NCBI GenBank assembly: GCA_002454165.1 | Contig: DKIG01000002.1 | Coordinates: 1-18,692, forward strand | Length of the DNA: 18,692 nucleotides | Direction: 5' to 3' | From: Gammaproteobacteria bacterium UBA6724 | GTDB taxonomy: Bacteria; Pseudomonadota; Gammaproteobacteria; Pseudomonadales; Azotimanducaceae | Part shown: one piece after another, positions 1 to 9,287 of the stretch | Layout: each line of letters begins with the position of its first letter | Position numbering within the stretch: the stretch's first letter is position 1 | Notes under the pieces: generated by a model | Told to the model about the DNA's origin: nothing | The model's input: only the letters and a program-made list of their open reading frames with translations | Databases searched by the model: none | Program-made: the position numbers and the translations under genes

Positions 1-22
1 CGGGGGGTGGTGGACCTATACA
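1..22 (+). repeat. Left copy of a 22-bp inverted repeat at the window ends
   Basis: The first 22 bases, beginning CGGGGGGTGGTGGACC, are the exact reverse complement of 18642-18663. Identity stops immediately after base 22. The left copy lies 43 bp upstream of the aroK start and the right copy 41 bp upstream of the hemJ start, so both copies point inward toward a coding sequence. No transposase or other mobile gene is present between them. A dispersed short intergenic repeat at which an assembly ended is the simplest reading. Confidence 0.75.
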
Positions 23-65
23 ACATCTTGATTCATATCCCCCGTCGGGTAACCTTCCTTCCGTG

Positions 66-689
66 ATGAAAATTACTGAAAAATCACCTTCCCGCATTTT
101 CCTGATAGGACCAATGGGTGTGGGGAAGACGACAATTGGTCGCAAGTTGGCTCAGATCTTAGGCTTGCAGTTTATGGATTGTGATCTGGAAGTTGAGCGT
201 CGGTCTGGTGTCAGCATATCCTGGATCTTTGATGTTGAGGGGGAGGCAGGGTTCCGTCTTCGTGAATCACAGCTACTTGATGAACTGACGAGTCAGAAGG
301 CTTGTCTGGTGGCGACAGGTGGTGGCGCTGTACTCAGTGCTGAGAATCGCCAGCGACTCAGGGAAAGGGGCATAGTTGTGTATTTAGACGCTCAGCTTGA
401 TCTCCTCGCAAGGAGAACTACCAAGCACAAAAATAGGAGACCCCTGCTACAGGGCGGCTCCACCCGGGCCCTGCTTGAAACTCTGCAACAGAAGAGGGAG
501 CCTCTGTACCGGGAAACGGCTGACATTCATCTAGTCGTCAGCGATCAAAGCATCCAGGAGACATTGACCAGGCTATTGGAGCTATTGCGACAGCACGGCT
601 TCATAAAAGGGGAGTTGGTTAAAGAGGGTTTGGTGAAAGCAGGCACCCTAAGGGAAAACTCCGTAAAAGACAGTCTCATGAAAGAGTGA
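66..689 (+). CDS. aroK: Shikimate kinase with repeat-built C-terminal tail
   Basis: Shikimate kinase phosphorylates shikimate at the 3-hydroxyl with ATP, the fifth step of cytoplasmic chorismate synthesis. The Walker A loop GPMGVGKT is at residues 15-22, the shikimate-binding aspartates follow in MDCD (37-40), Arg64 is in the GFR segment, and the GGG turn is at 85-87. The lid arginines (NRRPLLQ) and the RETADI segment near the end of the core are also present. The core ends near residue 176, as in the usual ~170-residue enzymes. About 30 further residues form five degenerate pentapeptides of the type xxLVK. I chose ATG 66; a GTG at 63 is directly adjacent and in frame. The stop overlaps a GTG of the next frame, and aroB begins 2 bp after the stop, so the two are probably translationally coupled. 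Confidence 0.95.
   Translation: MKITEKSPSRIFLIGPMGVGKTTIGRKLAQILGLQFMDCDLEVERRSGVSISWIFDVEGEAGFRLRESQLLDELTSQKACLVATGGGAVLSAENRQRLRERGIVVYLDAQLDLLARRTTKHKNRRPLLQGGSTRALLETLQQKREPLYRETADIHLVVSDQSIQETLTRLLELLRQHGFIKGELVKEGLVKAGTLRENSVKDSLMKE
609..683 (+). repeat. Five degenerate 15-nt tandem repeats in the 3' end of aroK
   Basis: Five consecutive 15-nt units (609-623, 624-638, 639-653, 654-668, 669-683) encode GELVK, EGLVK, AGTLR, ENSVK and DSLMK. A final Glu codon and the stop follow. Every unit ends in a basic residue preceded by a hydrophobic one. The first two units are clearly related at the DNA level; the others are much more diverged and are recognised mainly from the protein pattern. 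Confidence 0.6.
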
Positions 690-691
690 CG

Positions 692-1786
692 ATGGAAACT
701 CTTCACCTACCGTTAAAAGAAAACTCCTATAACATTTATATCGGTTCAGGACTGATCCGCAACAGCTCGCTGTTGCAGGAACAGATCACCGGGTCCCAGG
801 TGTTCGTCCTGAGTAATCCGACGGTGGCGGCATTGTATCTGGAGCCTTTGATGGAGTCGCTTGATGGTTTCAAAGTGGATTCCTTCCTGATGCCAGACGG
901 TGAGCAGTACAAGACGCTTGCCACCGTTGACAGAATTGTTGGAGAGTTGTTGTCAAAGAGCCACAATCGCAATACGACGGTGATGGCTTTGGGCGGCGGT
1001 GTGGTGGGTGACACGGCAGGGTTTGTTGCTGCCAGTTATCAACGGGGCGTGAATTATTTACATCTGCCGACGACGCTGCTGTCTCAGGTGGATTCCTCCG
1101 TGGGAGGTAAGACTGGCGTCAACCACGAGTCCGGGAAAAACATGATAGGTGCCTTTTATCAACCCGGTGCTGTTTATATTGACACGGATACACTGAGGTC
1201 TCTGCCTGCCAGGGAGTTGAGCGCGGGTCTGGCGGAAGTGATCAAACATGGCATCCTGGCGGATGCGAAGTATTTTAACTGGATTGATCAACATCTTGAG
1301 GCTCTGCGCTCCCTGGATCCAGCCTTTTTGACCACCGCTATCAGACGCAGTTGCGAGATCAAGGCGGCGGTGGTCGCAGAAGATGAGAAGGAAACTGGTC
1401 GTCGCGCTCTGCTGAATTTTGGTCACACCTTTGCCCATGCTATTGAAACCGGCATGGGATATAGCGGCTGGCTACACGGTGAAGCCGTCGGTGCGGGCAT
1501 GGTGCTGGCGGCAGACCTGTCCTGGCGGCTGAGGCGTTGCTCCCTGGAAGCTGCCGCTCAGATCAAATCCCTGGTCAATCGTGCGAACTTACCGGTGGCT
1601 CCGCCGGAAGCGTTGGACACCGAGCAGCTTCTTGATCTTATGGCGAAGGACAAAAAGGCTTCCGATGAGGGTTTGCGTTTTGTTCTACTTGATGGTGCCC
1701 TTGGGGTGGTGCAACTTGTCAGTGATGTGCCGATGGAAAAACTCAAGGAAACGCTTGCCGCCGGGGAGGCGCTTTGTGAGAAGTGA
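692..1786 (+). CDS. aroB: 3-dehydroquinate synthase
   Basis: AroB converts DAHP to 3-dehydroquinate, the second step of the shikimate pathway, using NAD and a divalent metal. The NAD loop GGGVVGD is at residues 101-107, followed by PTTLLSQVDSSVGGKTGVN and GKNMIGAFYQP. The metal ligands expected for the family are visible as Glu182 (GLAEVIKHG), His245 (NFGHTFAHAIE) and His262 (LHGEAVGAGM). The 364-residue length is normal. ATG 692 was preferred over the overlapping GTG at 686 because METLHLPL then aligns with typical AroB N-termini, and an AAGAG ribosome-binding sequence lies just upstream. The gene follows aroK without a promoter gap. It converges on gltD with only 19 bp between stop codons, and no clear terminator hairpin is visible there. 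Confidence 0.97.
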   Translation: METLHLPLKENSYNIYIGSGLIRNSSLLQEQITGSQVFVLSNPTVAALYLEPLMESLDGFKVDSFLMPDGEQYKTLATVDRIVGELLSKSHNRNTTVMALGGGVVGDTAGFVAASYQRGVNYLHLPTTLLSQVDSSVGGKTGVNHESGKNMIGAFYQPGAVYIDTDTLRSLPARELSAGLAEVIKHGILADAKYFNWIDQHLEALRSLDPAFLTTAIRRSCEIKAAVVAEDEKETGRRALLNFGHTFAHAIETGMGYSGWLHGEAVGAGMVLAADLSWRLRRCSLEAAAQIKSLVNRANLPVAPPEALDTEQLLDLMAKDKKASDEGLRFVLLDGALGVVQLVSDVPMEKLKETLAAGEALCEK

Positions 1787-1805
1787 GACGGTGCTGGATG
1801 AACCC

Positions 1806-3245
1806 TTAGGGTAGTTGCGCCACGCCCATCAGGTCTCGGTCAATTTCCCGGGCAGCCTCCCGCCCTTCATTAATCGCTCTGACCACCAGGTCCTGACCCC
1901 GACGACAGTCTGCCGCAGCATAGACCTTCGGAACATTGGTGCGGTAATTTTCCTTTGTGGCTTTGAAGTTGCCGCGGTCATCCTGCTCAATACCTAAAGC
2001 ATCACCAATATAATGTGCCGGATGCAGGAAGCCCAGGGAGAGAAGCACAAGATCGGCTTGCCAGTGTTTCTCGCTGCCGGGAATTTCTTTCAATCTGGCG
2101 TCAACATCCAGGGTGATGATGCCGGTGAGTTGGTTGTTTGCGTCCTTGACGAACTCCTGGGTCATCATTGAAAAAACTCTAGGGTCGTCGCCAAACATCT
2201 GTGCGGCTTCTGCGTGACCATATTCAACCCGATGAATTTTTTGCCAAAGGGGCCAAGGGTTATCAGGACCAGGCTCAGCGGGGAAGCGGGGCAGTAGTTC
2301 AAAGTTGACCAGGGACCGACAGCCATGACGGAGGGCGGTACTAATACAGTCAGTCCCCGTGTCGCCGCCGCCAATTACAACCACATCCTTGTCCTTGGCG
2401 GAAATGTACTGTCCGTCATGGAGATCGGAGTCAAGCAGACTCTTGGTATGCAGGGTCAGAAATTCCATCGCCAGGTGAATTCCATCCGCGTCCTGACCCG
2501 GGGCGGGCAGATCCCGAGCCACTTCCGCACCAGTTGCCAGCAGCAGAGCGTCATGTTCCTGGACGAGTTGTTCCACGGCAAGATTTCTGCCCACATCGCT
2601 GTTCAGGACAAATTTGATCCCCGCGTCCCGCATCAGTTGCACTCGTCGCTCAACGATACTCTTATCAAGTTTCATATTGGGAATGCCGTACATCAGTAGT
2701 CCGCCAATGCGGTCGGCTCGCTCATAAACAGTTACCGCATGTCCCGCGCTGTTGAGTTGTGCGGCGGCTGCCAAGCCACAAGGACCAGAGCCCACTATTG
2801 CGATTTTTTTGTCGGTTCTGTGGGACGGCAGATCGGGCAGGACCCAGCCTTCATCAAAACCCTTGTCAATAATGGCACACTCAAGATTTTTGATTGTAAC
2901 CGGCAAGTCGGTAATACGGAGTACGCAGGCATCTTCACAGGGTGCGGGACACACTCGTCCGGTGAACTCGGGGAAGTTGTTGGTCTTGTGGAGTCGGTCT
3001 AATGCCTCCCGCCAGCGGCCCCTGTACACCAGGTCATTCCATTCCGGGATCAGATTGTACACCGGACAACCGTCGTCTGATTGACAGAAGGGTACGCCGC
3101 AATCCATACAACGCGCCGCTTGGGTTTGCAACGCTGCTTCGTCGTGTGGGGTGAAGATTTCCTTGAAGTCTATGAGGCGAAGTGCCGGGTCACGATATGG
3201 CTCGGCTTTACGGTTAAATTCCTTGAATCCGGTAGTCTTACCCAT
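1806..3245 (-). CDS. gltD: Glutamate synthase [NADPH] small (beta) subunit
   Basis: The small subunit oxidises NADPH at FAD and passes electrons through iron-sulfur clusters to GltB for glutamate synthesis from glutamine and 2-oxoglutarate. The N-terminal cluster cysteines are C46, C49, C54 and C60, then C99, C103 and C107. An FAD-binding GxGxxG (VGSGPCGLAAA) lies near 151-161, an NADPH-binding GGGDTGTDC near 292-300, and a C-terminal FAD segment is AADCRRGQDLVVRAI. The 479-residue length is typical. The frame stays open 32 codons further upstream into the end of gltB, but the conserved protein begins at MGKTTGFKEF, so the start is placed at 3245. It lies 22 bp after gltB on the same strand and is clearly in one operon with it. 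Confidence 0.96.
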   Translation of the reverse strand: MGKTTGFKEFNRKAEPYRDPALRLIDFKEIFTPHDEAALQTQAARCMDCGVPFCQSDDGCPVYNLIPEWNDLVYRGRWREALDRLHKTNNFPEFTGRVCPAPCEDACVLRITDLPVTIKNLECAIIDKGFDEGWVLPDLPSHRTDKKIAIVGSGPCGLAAAAQLNSAGHAVTVYERADRIGGLLMYGIPNMKLDKSIVERRVQLMRDAGIKFVLNSDVGRNLAVEQLVQEHDALLLATGAEVARDLPAPGQDADGIHLAMEFLTLHTKSLLDSDLHDGQYISAKDKDVVVIGGGDTGTDCISTALRHGCRSLVNFELLPRFPAEPGPDNPWPLWQKIHRVEYGHAEAAQMFGDDPRVFSMMTQEFVKDANNQLTGIITLDVDARLKEIPGSEKHWQADLVLLSLGFLHPAHYIGDALGIEQDDRGNFKATKENYRTNVPKVYAAADCRRGQDLVVRAINEGREAAREIDRDLMGVAQLP

Positions 3246-3267
3246 GCTGGTGATTGACAGGAGTTGG

Positions 3268-6200
3268 TTACGAACTGGCGGCAAGGGTAAGTGCTTCTTC
3301 TGCCGGCTGTGTTTGTGGGGTTTTTTTGGACTGGTCTTCAAGCACCCGCTTGTAGTCTCTGGGCATGACTTTGATGAAATGTGTGAGTTCGCGGTGCCAG
3401 TTGGACAGCAGATGTTTTGCGACCACTGAATCTGTGTATTTGAGATGATTTTCTATCAGTTGCCGCATAGCGTTGATATCGGCGTCTGTTTCGACTCTTT
3501 CCAGTTCCAGGGTGCCGAGATTGCATTTGCTGGCGAAGTCCCCCGCCTTGTCCCATACATAGGCAATGCCGCCACTCATACCGGCGCCGAAATTCCTGCC
3601 GGTGGCGCCGAGTATGACGACCCGCCCCCCGGTCATGTATTCACAGCCGTGGTCGCCGAGCCCCTCTATGACGGCATCGGCACCACTGTTACGAACGCAG
3701 AACCGCTCCGCAGCTATACCACGGAAGTAGGCTTCACCTGAGGTGGCACCGTAGAGCACCACATTGCCGATAAGAATGTTGTCCTCCGCGGCAAATCTGC
3801 TTGCTTTCGGCGGATAGATGATGAGTTTGCCGCCAGATAGTCCCTTGCCCACATAGTCATTGGCGTCGCCTTCCACTTCAATGGTGATGCCCTTGGCTAA
3901 CCAGGCGCCAAGGCTCTGACCGGCAGAGCCCGTGAGTTTGATCTTGATGGTGTCGTCGGGCAACAACTTACCCTTGGTTGCCATGGCTACTTCATGGGAG
4001 AGCATGGTGCCGACAACGCGGTTGGTGTTGTGGATTTCATCTTCTATCTGGACCCGCTTGCCGCTGTTGAGAGCAGGTCTGGCAAGTGTGATGAACTTCT
4101 TATCAAGAGCCGCTTCAAGTCCGTGATTTTGCGCGCGGGTGCAATAGACTTCTGTGTTTTCATAGAGGATCTTAGCGGGCGTCAGGATACTGGTGAAGTC
4201 CAGCCCCTTCGCTTTCCAGTGTTGGATCGTCTTCCCCGTGTCAAGCAGATCTACTCTGCCAATCATTTCCTCAACTCTTCTGATACCGAGTCTTGCCATA
4301 ATCTGGCGCAATTCCTCAGCCACCATAAAAAAGTAGTTCACGAGGTGCTCAGGCGTGCCGGAGAATTTCTTGCGGAGGTCTGGGTCCTGAGTGGCGATAC
4401 CGACAGGGCAGGTATTGAGGTGGCATTTACGCATCATGATGCAACCCAGGGCTACCAGCGGTGCGGTCGCAAAGCCAATCTCCTCGGCACCTAGCAATAT
4501 CGCTATGGCAACATCACGCCCGGTTTTTATTTGACCGTCTGTTTGCAGGATAACTCTGGAGCGGAGATTGTTCATAACCAGGGTCTGATGCGTTTCCGCC
4601 AGCCCCAGTTCCCAGGGCAAGCCCGCATGTTTGATGGAGGTGAGCGGCGATGCACCCGTGCCGCCATCGTGACCGGAGATCACCAAATGATCTGCCTTTG
4701 CTTTGGTGACACCGGCGGCGATGGTGCCCACGCCGATTTCCGAACCAAGTTTGACGCTGATGCGGGCGGCGGGATTGCTGTTCTTGAGATCGTGAATGAG
4801 TTGGGCAATGTCCTCTATGGAATAGACATCGTGATGCGGCGGCGGGCTAATCAAACCCACGCCGGGCGTGGAGTAGCGAAGCCTGGCGATAGTGTCGTCA
4901 ACCTTGCCTCCCGGCAGTTCACCGCCCTCGCCGGGTTTTGCGCCCTGGACGATTTTGATTTGCAATTCATCGGCGTTAGCCAGATACCAGATGGTCACGC
5001 CGAAGCGACCTGATGCCACCTGCTTGATGGCGGAGCGTTTGGAGTCGCCGTTGCGCATGATATTGAATCGTTCCGGATCTTCTCCACCTTCACCGGTATT
5101 TGATTTGCCGTCTATCCTGTTCATGGCGACCGCAATGGCTTCATGGCTTTCAGCAGAAATTGAGCCGAAGCTCATAGCACCGGTGCAAAAACGTTTGACG
5201 ATTAAACTTGCCGATACCACCTCGTCAAGAGGAACCGGATGGGAAGATGCCCGGAATTCAAGCAACCCGCGGAGGCTTGTTCGTCGCGTTGTCTCCTTGT
5301 TAGCATGGTTGGCGAACTGCCAATAAGCCTCCTCATTATTGTTCCTTGCCGCTAGTTGTAATGTGGCGATGGTCTGGGGGTCCCACATGTGAGTGTCACC
5401 GCCATACCGCCAGTGGAAGTCGCCGGGGTTTGGCAGGACCGGTATCAGATTTTTGTTGCGCGCCGGGAAGCCGATTTCATGGCGGCGTCTCATCTCCTCA
5501 AACAACACATCAAAGGTGACCCCCTGCATACGACTCGCCGTGCCGACAAAACACCGTTGGATGATTTCGTCCGCTAGTCCCACCGCCTCAAATATCTGCG
5601 CGCCCTTGTAGGATTGCAGCGTTGAAATGCCCATTTTCGCCATAACTTTTAGGATGCCCTTGCCGACGCCCTGCTTGTAGGTGGTGATGATGGTGTCAAT
5701 GGTTGGTTCAGAAGAGGCTCCCGCTTCGCCGAGTTCTTCACCAGCATTACCTTCTAAAAGAGCATCCAGAAGACCGTCTTGCCGCGCCTGCCAGAGTGCC
5801 TCAAAGGCGACATAGGGATTGATGGCATCAGCGCCGTAACCTATGAGCAGACAGTGGTGATGTACTTCCCTAGCCTCACCCGACTCAATGACAATGCCGA
5901 TACGGGTTCTCTGATGCGTGGTGACCAGGTGATGGTGCACCGCGCCACAGGCAAGCAGTGAACTCAGTGCCATAGTATTGGTGTCTATGCCTCTGTCGGA
6001 CAGGACCAGCATGGAGCAGCCGTCCGCTATCGCCGCACTTGCCTCAGCGCAGATTCTAGATATGGCTGCCAACATGCCTTCCTTGCCGGTCGCCTTGTCA
6101 AATTTGGTGTCTATGGTGCGGGTCTTCCAGCCAGACTGAGCAAGTTGCTGAATACGACCAAGCTCCTCGTTGGAGAGAATTGGGTGGTCAAGATGTAACC

Positions 6201-7911
6201 GATTGGCGTGGTTTTCGGTCACCTCCAGGAGATTGCCCTCGGGTCCCACAAAGCAAGCAAGGGACATGACCACTTCTTCCCGAATGGAGTCAATGGCCGG
6301 GTTGGTAATCTGGGCAAAGAGTTGTTTGAAGTAATCATAGAGCATCCTGGAGTTGTCAGACAGGCAGGCAAGCGCAGCGTCGTTACCCATTGAGCCCAGG
6401 GGGTCGCGCACCTCGGTGACGAGCGGCAGGAGCATGAATTGCATCGTCTCAATGGTGTAGCCGAAAGCCTGCATTCGTGATACCAGGCTGGTGGGATCGT
6501 ATTGGAATGGATGTCCGGTTTCGGGTAGGTCGGCAAGGGTCAACTTCTGTGCAGCAAGCCAGTCGCCATAGGGACGCCGGGCGGCGAAGTCTGATTTGAT
6601 TTCTTCATCCGGGATCATCCGTCCCTGCTCAAAATCAATCAGAAACATTCTGCCCGGCTGCAACCGCCCTTTTTCCCGGATCCTGTCGGGAGGGACAGGG
6701 AGTACACCCACTTCAGATGCCATGATGACCTTGTCGTCATGGGTAATGTAGTAGCGTGCCGGTCGCAATCCGTTCCGATCCAGCACCGCCCCTATGTATT
6801 TGCCATCAGTAAAAGGGATGGAAGCGGGACCGTCCCAAGGCTCCATGAGGGACGAGTTGTATTCATAGAAGTCCCGTTCCGCCTTCGGCATGTTGACATC
6901 TGCCTGCCAGGCTTCGGGAATCATCAACATAATGGCTTCTTGCAGGGTGCGCCCTGACATGAGGAGGAATTCAAGCACATTGTCAAAGGTGCCCGAGTCG
7001 GCACAATCTGGTTCCACAATGGGGAAGAGCCCAGGAAGTTTGTCACCAAATAGTGCCGATTTGACGACACCCTGCCGTGCCGTCATCAGATTTATATTGC
7101 CGCGCAGGGTATTGATCTCCCCGTTGTGGCACATAAAGCGATTTGGTTGTGCCCTATCCCAGGACGGGAAAGTATTGGTTGAAAACCGAGAATGCACCAT
7201 GGCGAGGTGAGTTTCGTAAGCCGGATCTTCAAGGTCGGGATAAAAAGGGAAGAGTTGTCGCGGTGTCAACATACCCTTGTAAACAATCACCCTGGAATTC
7301 AGGCTACAGACATAGACAAGTTGCCCCTGTGACGGAATCCCGTCCTGTCTCAGCTGTTCGGTAAATCGCTTCCGAATCAGGTACAAGATCCGGTCAAATG
7401 CCGCACCATCGGCTTCGTTGCTAGTGACGACAAACTGCTCAATACAAGGCATGGCGGCATAAGATGTAGGTCCGATGTTAGCCCTTTCCGGTGCTATGGG
7501 AACTTCCCGCCAACCCAGTAGGGTATGGTTTTCCTCATTGACAATCTTGGCGATGCACTGCTTCGCCTCAGTTCTTTCCTGCTCAATCTGTGGCAGGAAA
7601 ATATTGCCGATGGCGTATTGGCGCGGACCAGGCAGATCAATACCGAGTGCACCATAGACGGATTTGAAGAATTTATGCGGCATGGCGGTGAGGATGCCGG
7701 CACCGTCGCCAGTGTTGTCTTCAAAGCCGCAACCGCTGCGATGATCCATGTGCGAGTTGATCCGAGCGGCGTCCAGCATGATGCTGTGGTCTGCCTCACC
7801 CTTGATGTTGGCGACAAAACCGACGCCACAGGAATCCTTCTCCAGACCGGGGTCGTACAGACCCGATTTGGCAGGGAAGCCTGTCTTGCCGTCAATTCTC
7901 CTGTGGTTCAT
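3268..7911 (-). CDS. gltB: Glutamate synthase [NADPH] large (alpha) subunit
   Basis: The large subunit hydrolyses glutamine and transfers the ammonia to 2-oxoglutarate. It is the main ammonia-assimilation route together with glutamine synthetase. A 27-residue propeptide precedes Cys28 (KDSCGVGF), the expected N-terminal nucleophile of the class II amidotransferase domain, which runs to about residue 425. The central domain and the FMN/2-oxoglutarate synthase domain follow, the latter at about 850-1220 with GGKVDDTIARLRYSTPG and the GHDGGTGASPL loop. The 3Fe-4S cysteines are C1157, C1163 and C1168. The C-terminal GXGXG beta-helix domain is at about 1290-1490. At 1547 residues it is slightly long for the family, with a polar, alanine-rich tail. 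It is transcribed away from mdh. An in-frame ATG at 7929 opens only five codons and stops (TAG) directly at the gltB ATG. Confidence 0.97.
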   Translation of the reverse strand: MNHRRIDGKTGFPAKSGLYDPGLEKDSCGVGFVANIKGEADHSIMLDAARINSHMDHRSGCGFEDNTGDGAGILTAMPHKFFKSVYGALGIDLPGPRQYAIGNIFLPQIEQERTEAKQCIAKIVNEENHTLLGWREVPIAPERANIGPTSYAAMPCIEQFVVTSNEADGAAFDRILYLIRKRFTEQLRQDGIPSQGQLVYVCSLNSRVIVYKGMLTPRQLFPFYPDLEDPAYETHLAMVHSRFSTNTFPSWDRAQPNRFMCHNGEINTLRGNINLMTARQGVVKSALFGDKLPGLFPIVEPDCADSGTFDNVLEFLLMSGRTLQEAIMLMIPEAWQADVNMPKAERDFYEYNSSLMEPWDGPASIPFTDGKYIGAVLDRNGLRPARYYITHDDKVIMASEVGVLPVPPDRIREKGRLQPGRMFLIDFEQGRMIPDEEIKSDFAARRPYGDWLAAQKLTLADLPETGHPFQYDPTSLVSRMQAFGYTIETMQFMLLPLVTEVRDPLGSMGNDAALACLSDNSRMLYDYFKQLFAQITNPAIDSIREEVVMSLACFVGPEGNLLEVTENHANRLHLDHPILSNEELGRIQQLAQSGWKTRTIDTKFDKATGKEGMLAAISRICAEASAAIADGCSMLVLSDRGIDTNTMALSSLLACGAVHHHLVTTHQRTRIGIVIESGEAREVHHHCLLIGYGADAINPYVAFEALWQARQDGLLDALLEGNAGEELGEAGASSEPTIDTIITTYKQGVGKGILKVMAKMGISTLQSYKGAQIFEAVGLADEIIQRCFVGTASRMQGVTFDVLFEEMRRRHEIGFPARNKNLIPVLPNPGDFHWRYGGDTHMWDPQTIATLQLAARNNNEEAYWQFANHANKETTRRTSLRGLLEFRASSHPVPLDEVVSASLIVKRFCTGAMSFGSISAESHEAIAVAMNRIDGKSNTGEGGEDPERFNIMRNGDSKRSAIKQVASGRFGVTIWYLANADELQIKIVQGAKPGEGGELPGGKVDDTIARLRYSTPGVGLISPPPHHDVYSIEDIAQLIHDLKNSNPAARISVKLGSEIGVGTIAAGVTKAKADHLVISGHDGGTGASPLTSIKHAGLPWELGLAETHQTLVMNNLRSRVILQTDGQIKTGRDVAIAILLGAEEIGFATAPLVALGCIMMRKCHLNTCPVGIATQDPDLRKKFSGTPEHLVNYFFMVAEELRQIMARLGIRRVEEMIGRVDLLDTGKTIQHWKAKGLDFTSILTPAKILYENTEVYCTRAQNHGLEAALDKKFITLARPALNSGKRVQIEDEIHNTNRVVGTMLSHEVAMATKGKLLPDDTIKIKLTGSAGQSLGAWLAKGITIEVEGDANDYVGKGLSGGKLIIYPPKASRFAAEDNILIGNVVLYGATSGEAYFRGIAAERFCVRNSGADAVIEGLGDHGCEYMTGGRVVILGATGRNFGAGMSGGIAYVWDKAGDFASKCNLGTLELERVETDADINAMRQLIENHLKYTDSVVAKHLLSNWHRELTHFIKVMPRDYKRVLEDQSKKTPQTQPAEEALTLAASS

Positions 7912-8292
7912 CTACCCGGCTTGTTTCATGTTCAAGGGATTTGGCGCTGGAAAATGGACTGTAAACCCTACCATCGGTGAAGTGAAAGTCAAGACTTTAG
8001 GCACTGATAGCGCCAATTGTTTATTGCTTAACTTATTGAAATACATAGAAATTTATTTTATATCTAATAATGAGCCATTTTGGACAAGCCACAGATCGCG
8101 CTCCCTTGCCGTCGCCAGGGTGACTATAGTGGCGATGATGACGGCGACGGGGGTCGGCTACCTAATGCCAAGCACTCGCACAACTCATGCCTGAAAAGTC
8201 CAGAATGTGTTGGCATCATACACCTCCTCCCGCTATGGATGCCTCTGGTGTACACTGCATTCATCAGGGTAGAGCGGGTGCCAACGGCAAAG
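7912..8292. other. Divergent spacer between gltB and mdh, presumed promoter region
   Basis: This 381-bp spacer separates two divergent genes and holds no convincing gene. The frame of mdh is open back to 8080, but the upstream part has no conserved protein character. The stretch 8015-8075 is markedly AT-rich compared with its surroundings. Weak sigma-70-like boxes can be picked out. For gltB on the minus strand they are TTGACT (7987-7992) and TAGGGT (7965-7970), with a 16-bp spacer. For mdh they are TTGGCA (8210-8215) and TATGGA (8234-8239), with an 18-bp spacer. Both are guesses by eye. No riboswitch or convincing operator palindrome was seen. Confidence 0.4.
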
Positions 8293-9276
8293 ATGATGAA
8301 AAAACCAGTCAGGGTGGCAGTAACGGGTGCGGCGGGGCAGATAGCCTATTCGCTGGTGTTTCGGATAGCGTCTGGGCAAATGCTGGGCAAAGATCAGCCC
8401 GTGATACTGCAACTGCTGGAAATCCCGCCCGCCATGGATGCGCTGAGCGGTGTGGTGATGGAACTGGAAGATTGCGCCTTCCCTTTGCTACAGGGGATAG
8501 ACGCAACTGAGCAGCCTGAGGTTGCTTTCAATGAAGTGAGTCACGCGCTGTTGGTAGGCGCTCGCCCGCGGGGACCGGGGATGGAGCGCAAGGACCTGCT
8601 GGAAGCGAACGCCGCCATTTTTTCCGTCCAGGGCAAGGTGCTGAATACCCATGCCGCGCGGGATGTGAAGGTGCTGGTGGTCGGCAATCCTGCCAATACC
8701 AACTGCCTGATTGCACAAAGAAATGCGCCGGATCTTCCTGCCCGACAGTTTACCGCCATGACCCGCCTGGACCATAACCGCGCCAAAACCCTCTTGGCGG
8801 AGAAGCTTGGCAAGCATGTGAATGATGTCGCCGGGCTTATCGTCTGGGGTAATCATTCGGCAACTCAATATCCTGATGTCAGCCAGGCGACGGTTGCAGG
8901 CAAGCCTGCCCTTGAACTTGTTGCTCAGACTTGGCTAGAGGAGGAGTTTCTACCCAGAGTCCAGCAACGAGGTGCGGCGATTATCAAGGCACGGGGTTCT
9001 TCCAGTGCGGCGTCTGCCGCCAATGCTGCCATTGAACATATGCGGGACTGGGTGCTCGGTAGCCAGGGCGAAGTGGTCAGCATGGCGGTCTGCTCGGATG
9101 GCAGTTACGGTGTCGCAGAAGGATTAATCTACTCCTTCCCCTGTACCTGCAAAGAGGGTGATTGGTCAATCGTGCAGGGCTTGTCAATCAATGAATTTAG
9201 TCAGACCAGGATGACCGCCACCGAGGCGGAACTGGTTGAGGAACGGGACGCAGTGCAGAGTTTGTTGCCGGGTTAG
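8293..9276 (+). CDS. mdh: Malate dehydrogenase (NAD-dependent)
   Basis: This enzyme interconverts malate and oxaloacetate with NAD in the TCA cycle. The N-terminal Rossmann motif is VTGAAGQIAYS (residues 10-20). The substrate-binding arginine loop is GARPRGPGMERKDL (89-102), the NAD-binding VVGNPANTN is at 129-137, and the catalytic pair is Asp160 (TRLDHNR) and His188 (WGNHSATQYPD). The 327-residue length and these motifs fit the lactate-dehydrogenase-like form of bacterial malate dehydrogenase found in Pseudomonadota such as Burkholderia and Legionella, rather than the 312-residue E. coli form. The start is placed at the MMKKPVRVAV methionines (8293, or 8296), because the 71 codons upstream are not protein-like for this family. 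No strong ribosome-binding site is visible. The gene converges on the neighbouring cupin gene with 11 bp between stops. Confidence 0.95.
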   Translation: MMKKPVRVAVTGAAGQIAYSLVFRIASGQMLGKDQPVILQLLEIPPAMDALSGVVMELEDCAFPLLQGIDATEQPEVAFNEVSHALLVGARPRGPGMERKDLLEANAAIFSVQGKVLNTHAARDVKVLVVGNPANTNCLIAQRNAPDLPARQFTAMTRLDHNRAKTLLAEKLGKHVNDVAGLIVWGNHSATQYPDVSQATVAGKPALELVAQTWLEEEFLPRVQQRGAAIIKARGSSSAASAANAAIEHMRDWVLGSQGEVVSMAVCSDGSYGVAEGLIYSFPCTCKEGDWSIVQGLSINEFSQTRMTATEAELVEERDAVQSLLPG

Positions 9277-9287
9277 CTGTTGTCAAC

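Noticed and set aside
1..65. Remnant of pilQ upstream of aroK, as expected in many gammaproteobacteria
   Set aside because: None of the three forward frames in the 65 bases resembles a PilQ C-terminus, and the first 22 bases are a repeat.
1787..1812. Possible terminator between aroB and gltD (ACCCTTAGGGT)
   Set aside because: The palindrome has almost no loop and no T-tract, and it overlaps the gltD stop codon.
3246..3341. 32-codon N-terminal extension of GltD overlapping gltB
   Set aside because: It is basic, low-complexity and antiphase to the end of gltB; GltD proteins begin at MGKTTGFKEF.
3994..7980. Several plus-strand reading frames of 100-166 codons opposite gltB
   Set aside because: They lie entirely within the well-supported gltB gene and carry no recognisable domain.
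8080..8292. 71-codon N-terminal extension of Mdh
   Set aside because: The conserved enzyme starts at MMKKPVRVAV. The upstream codons look like translated promoter DNA and have no family similarity.
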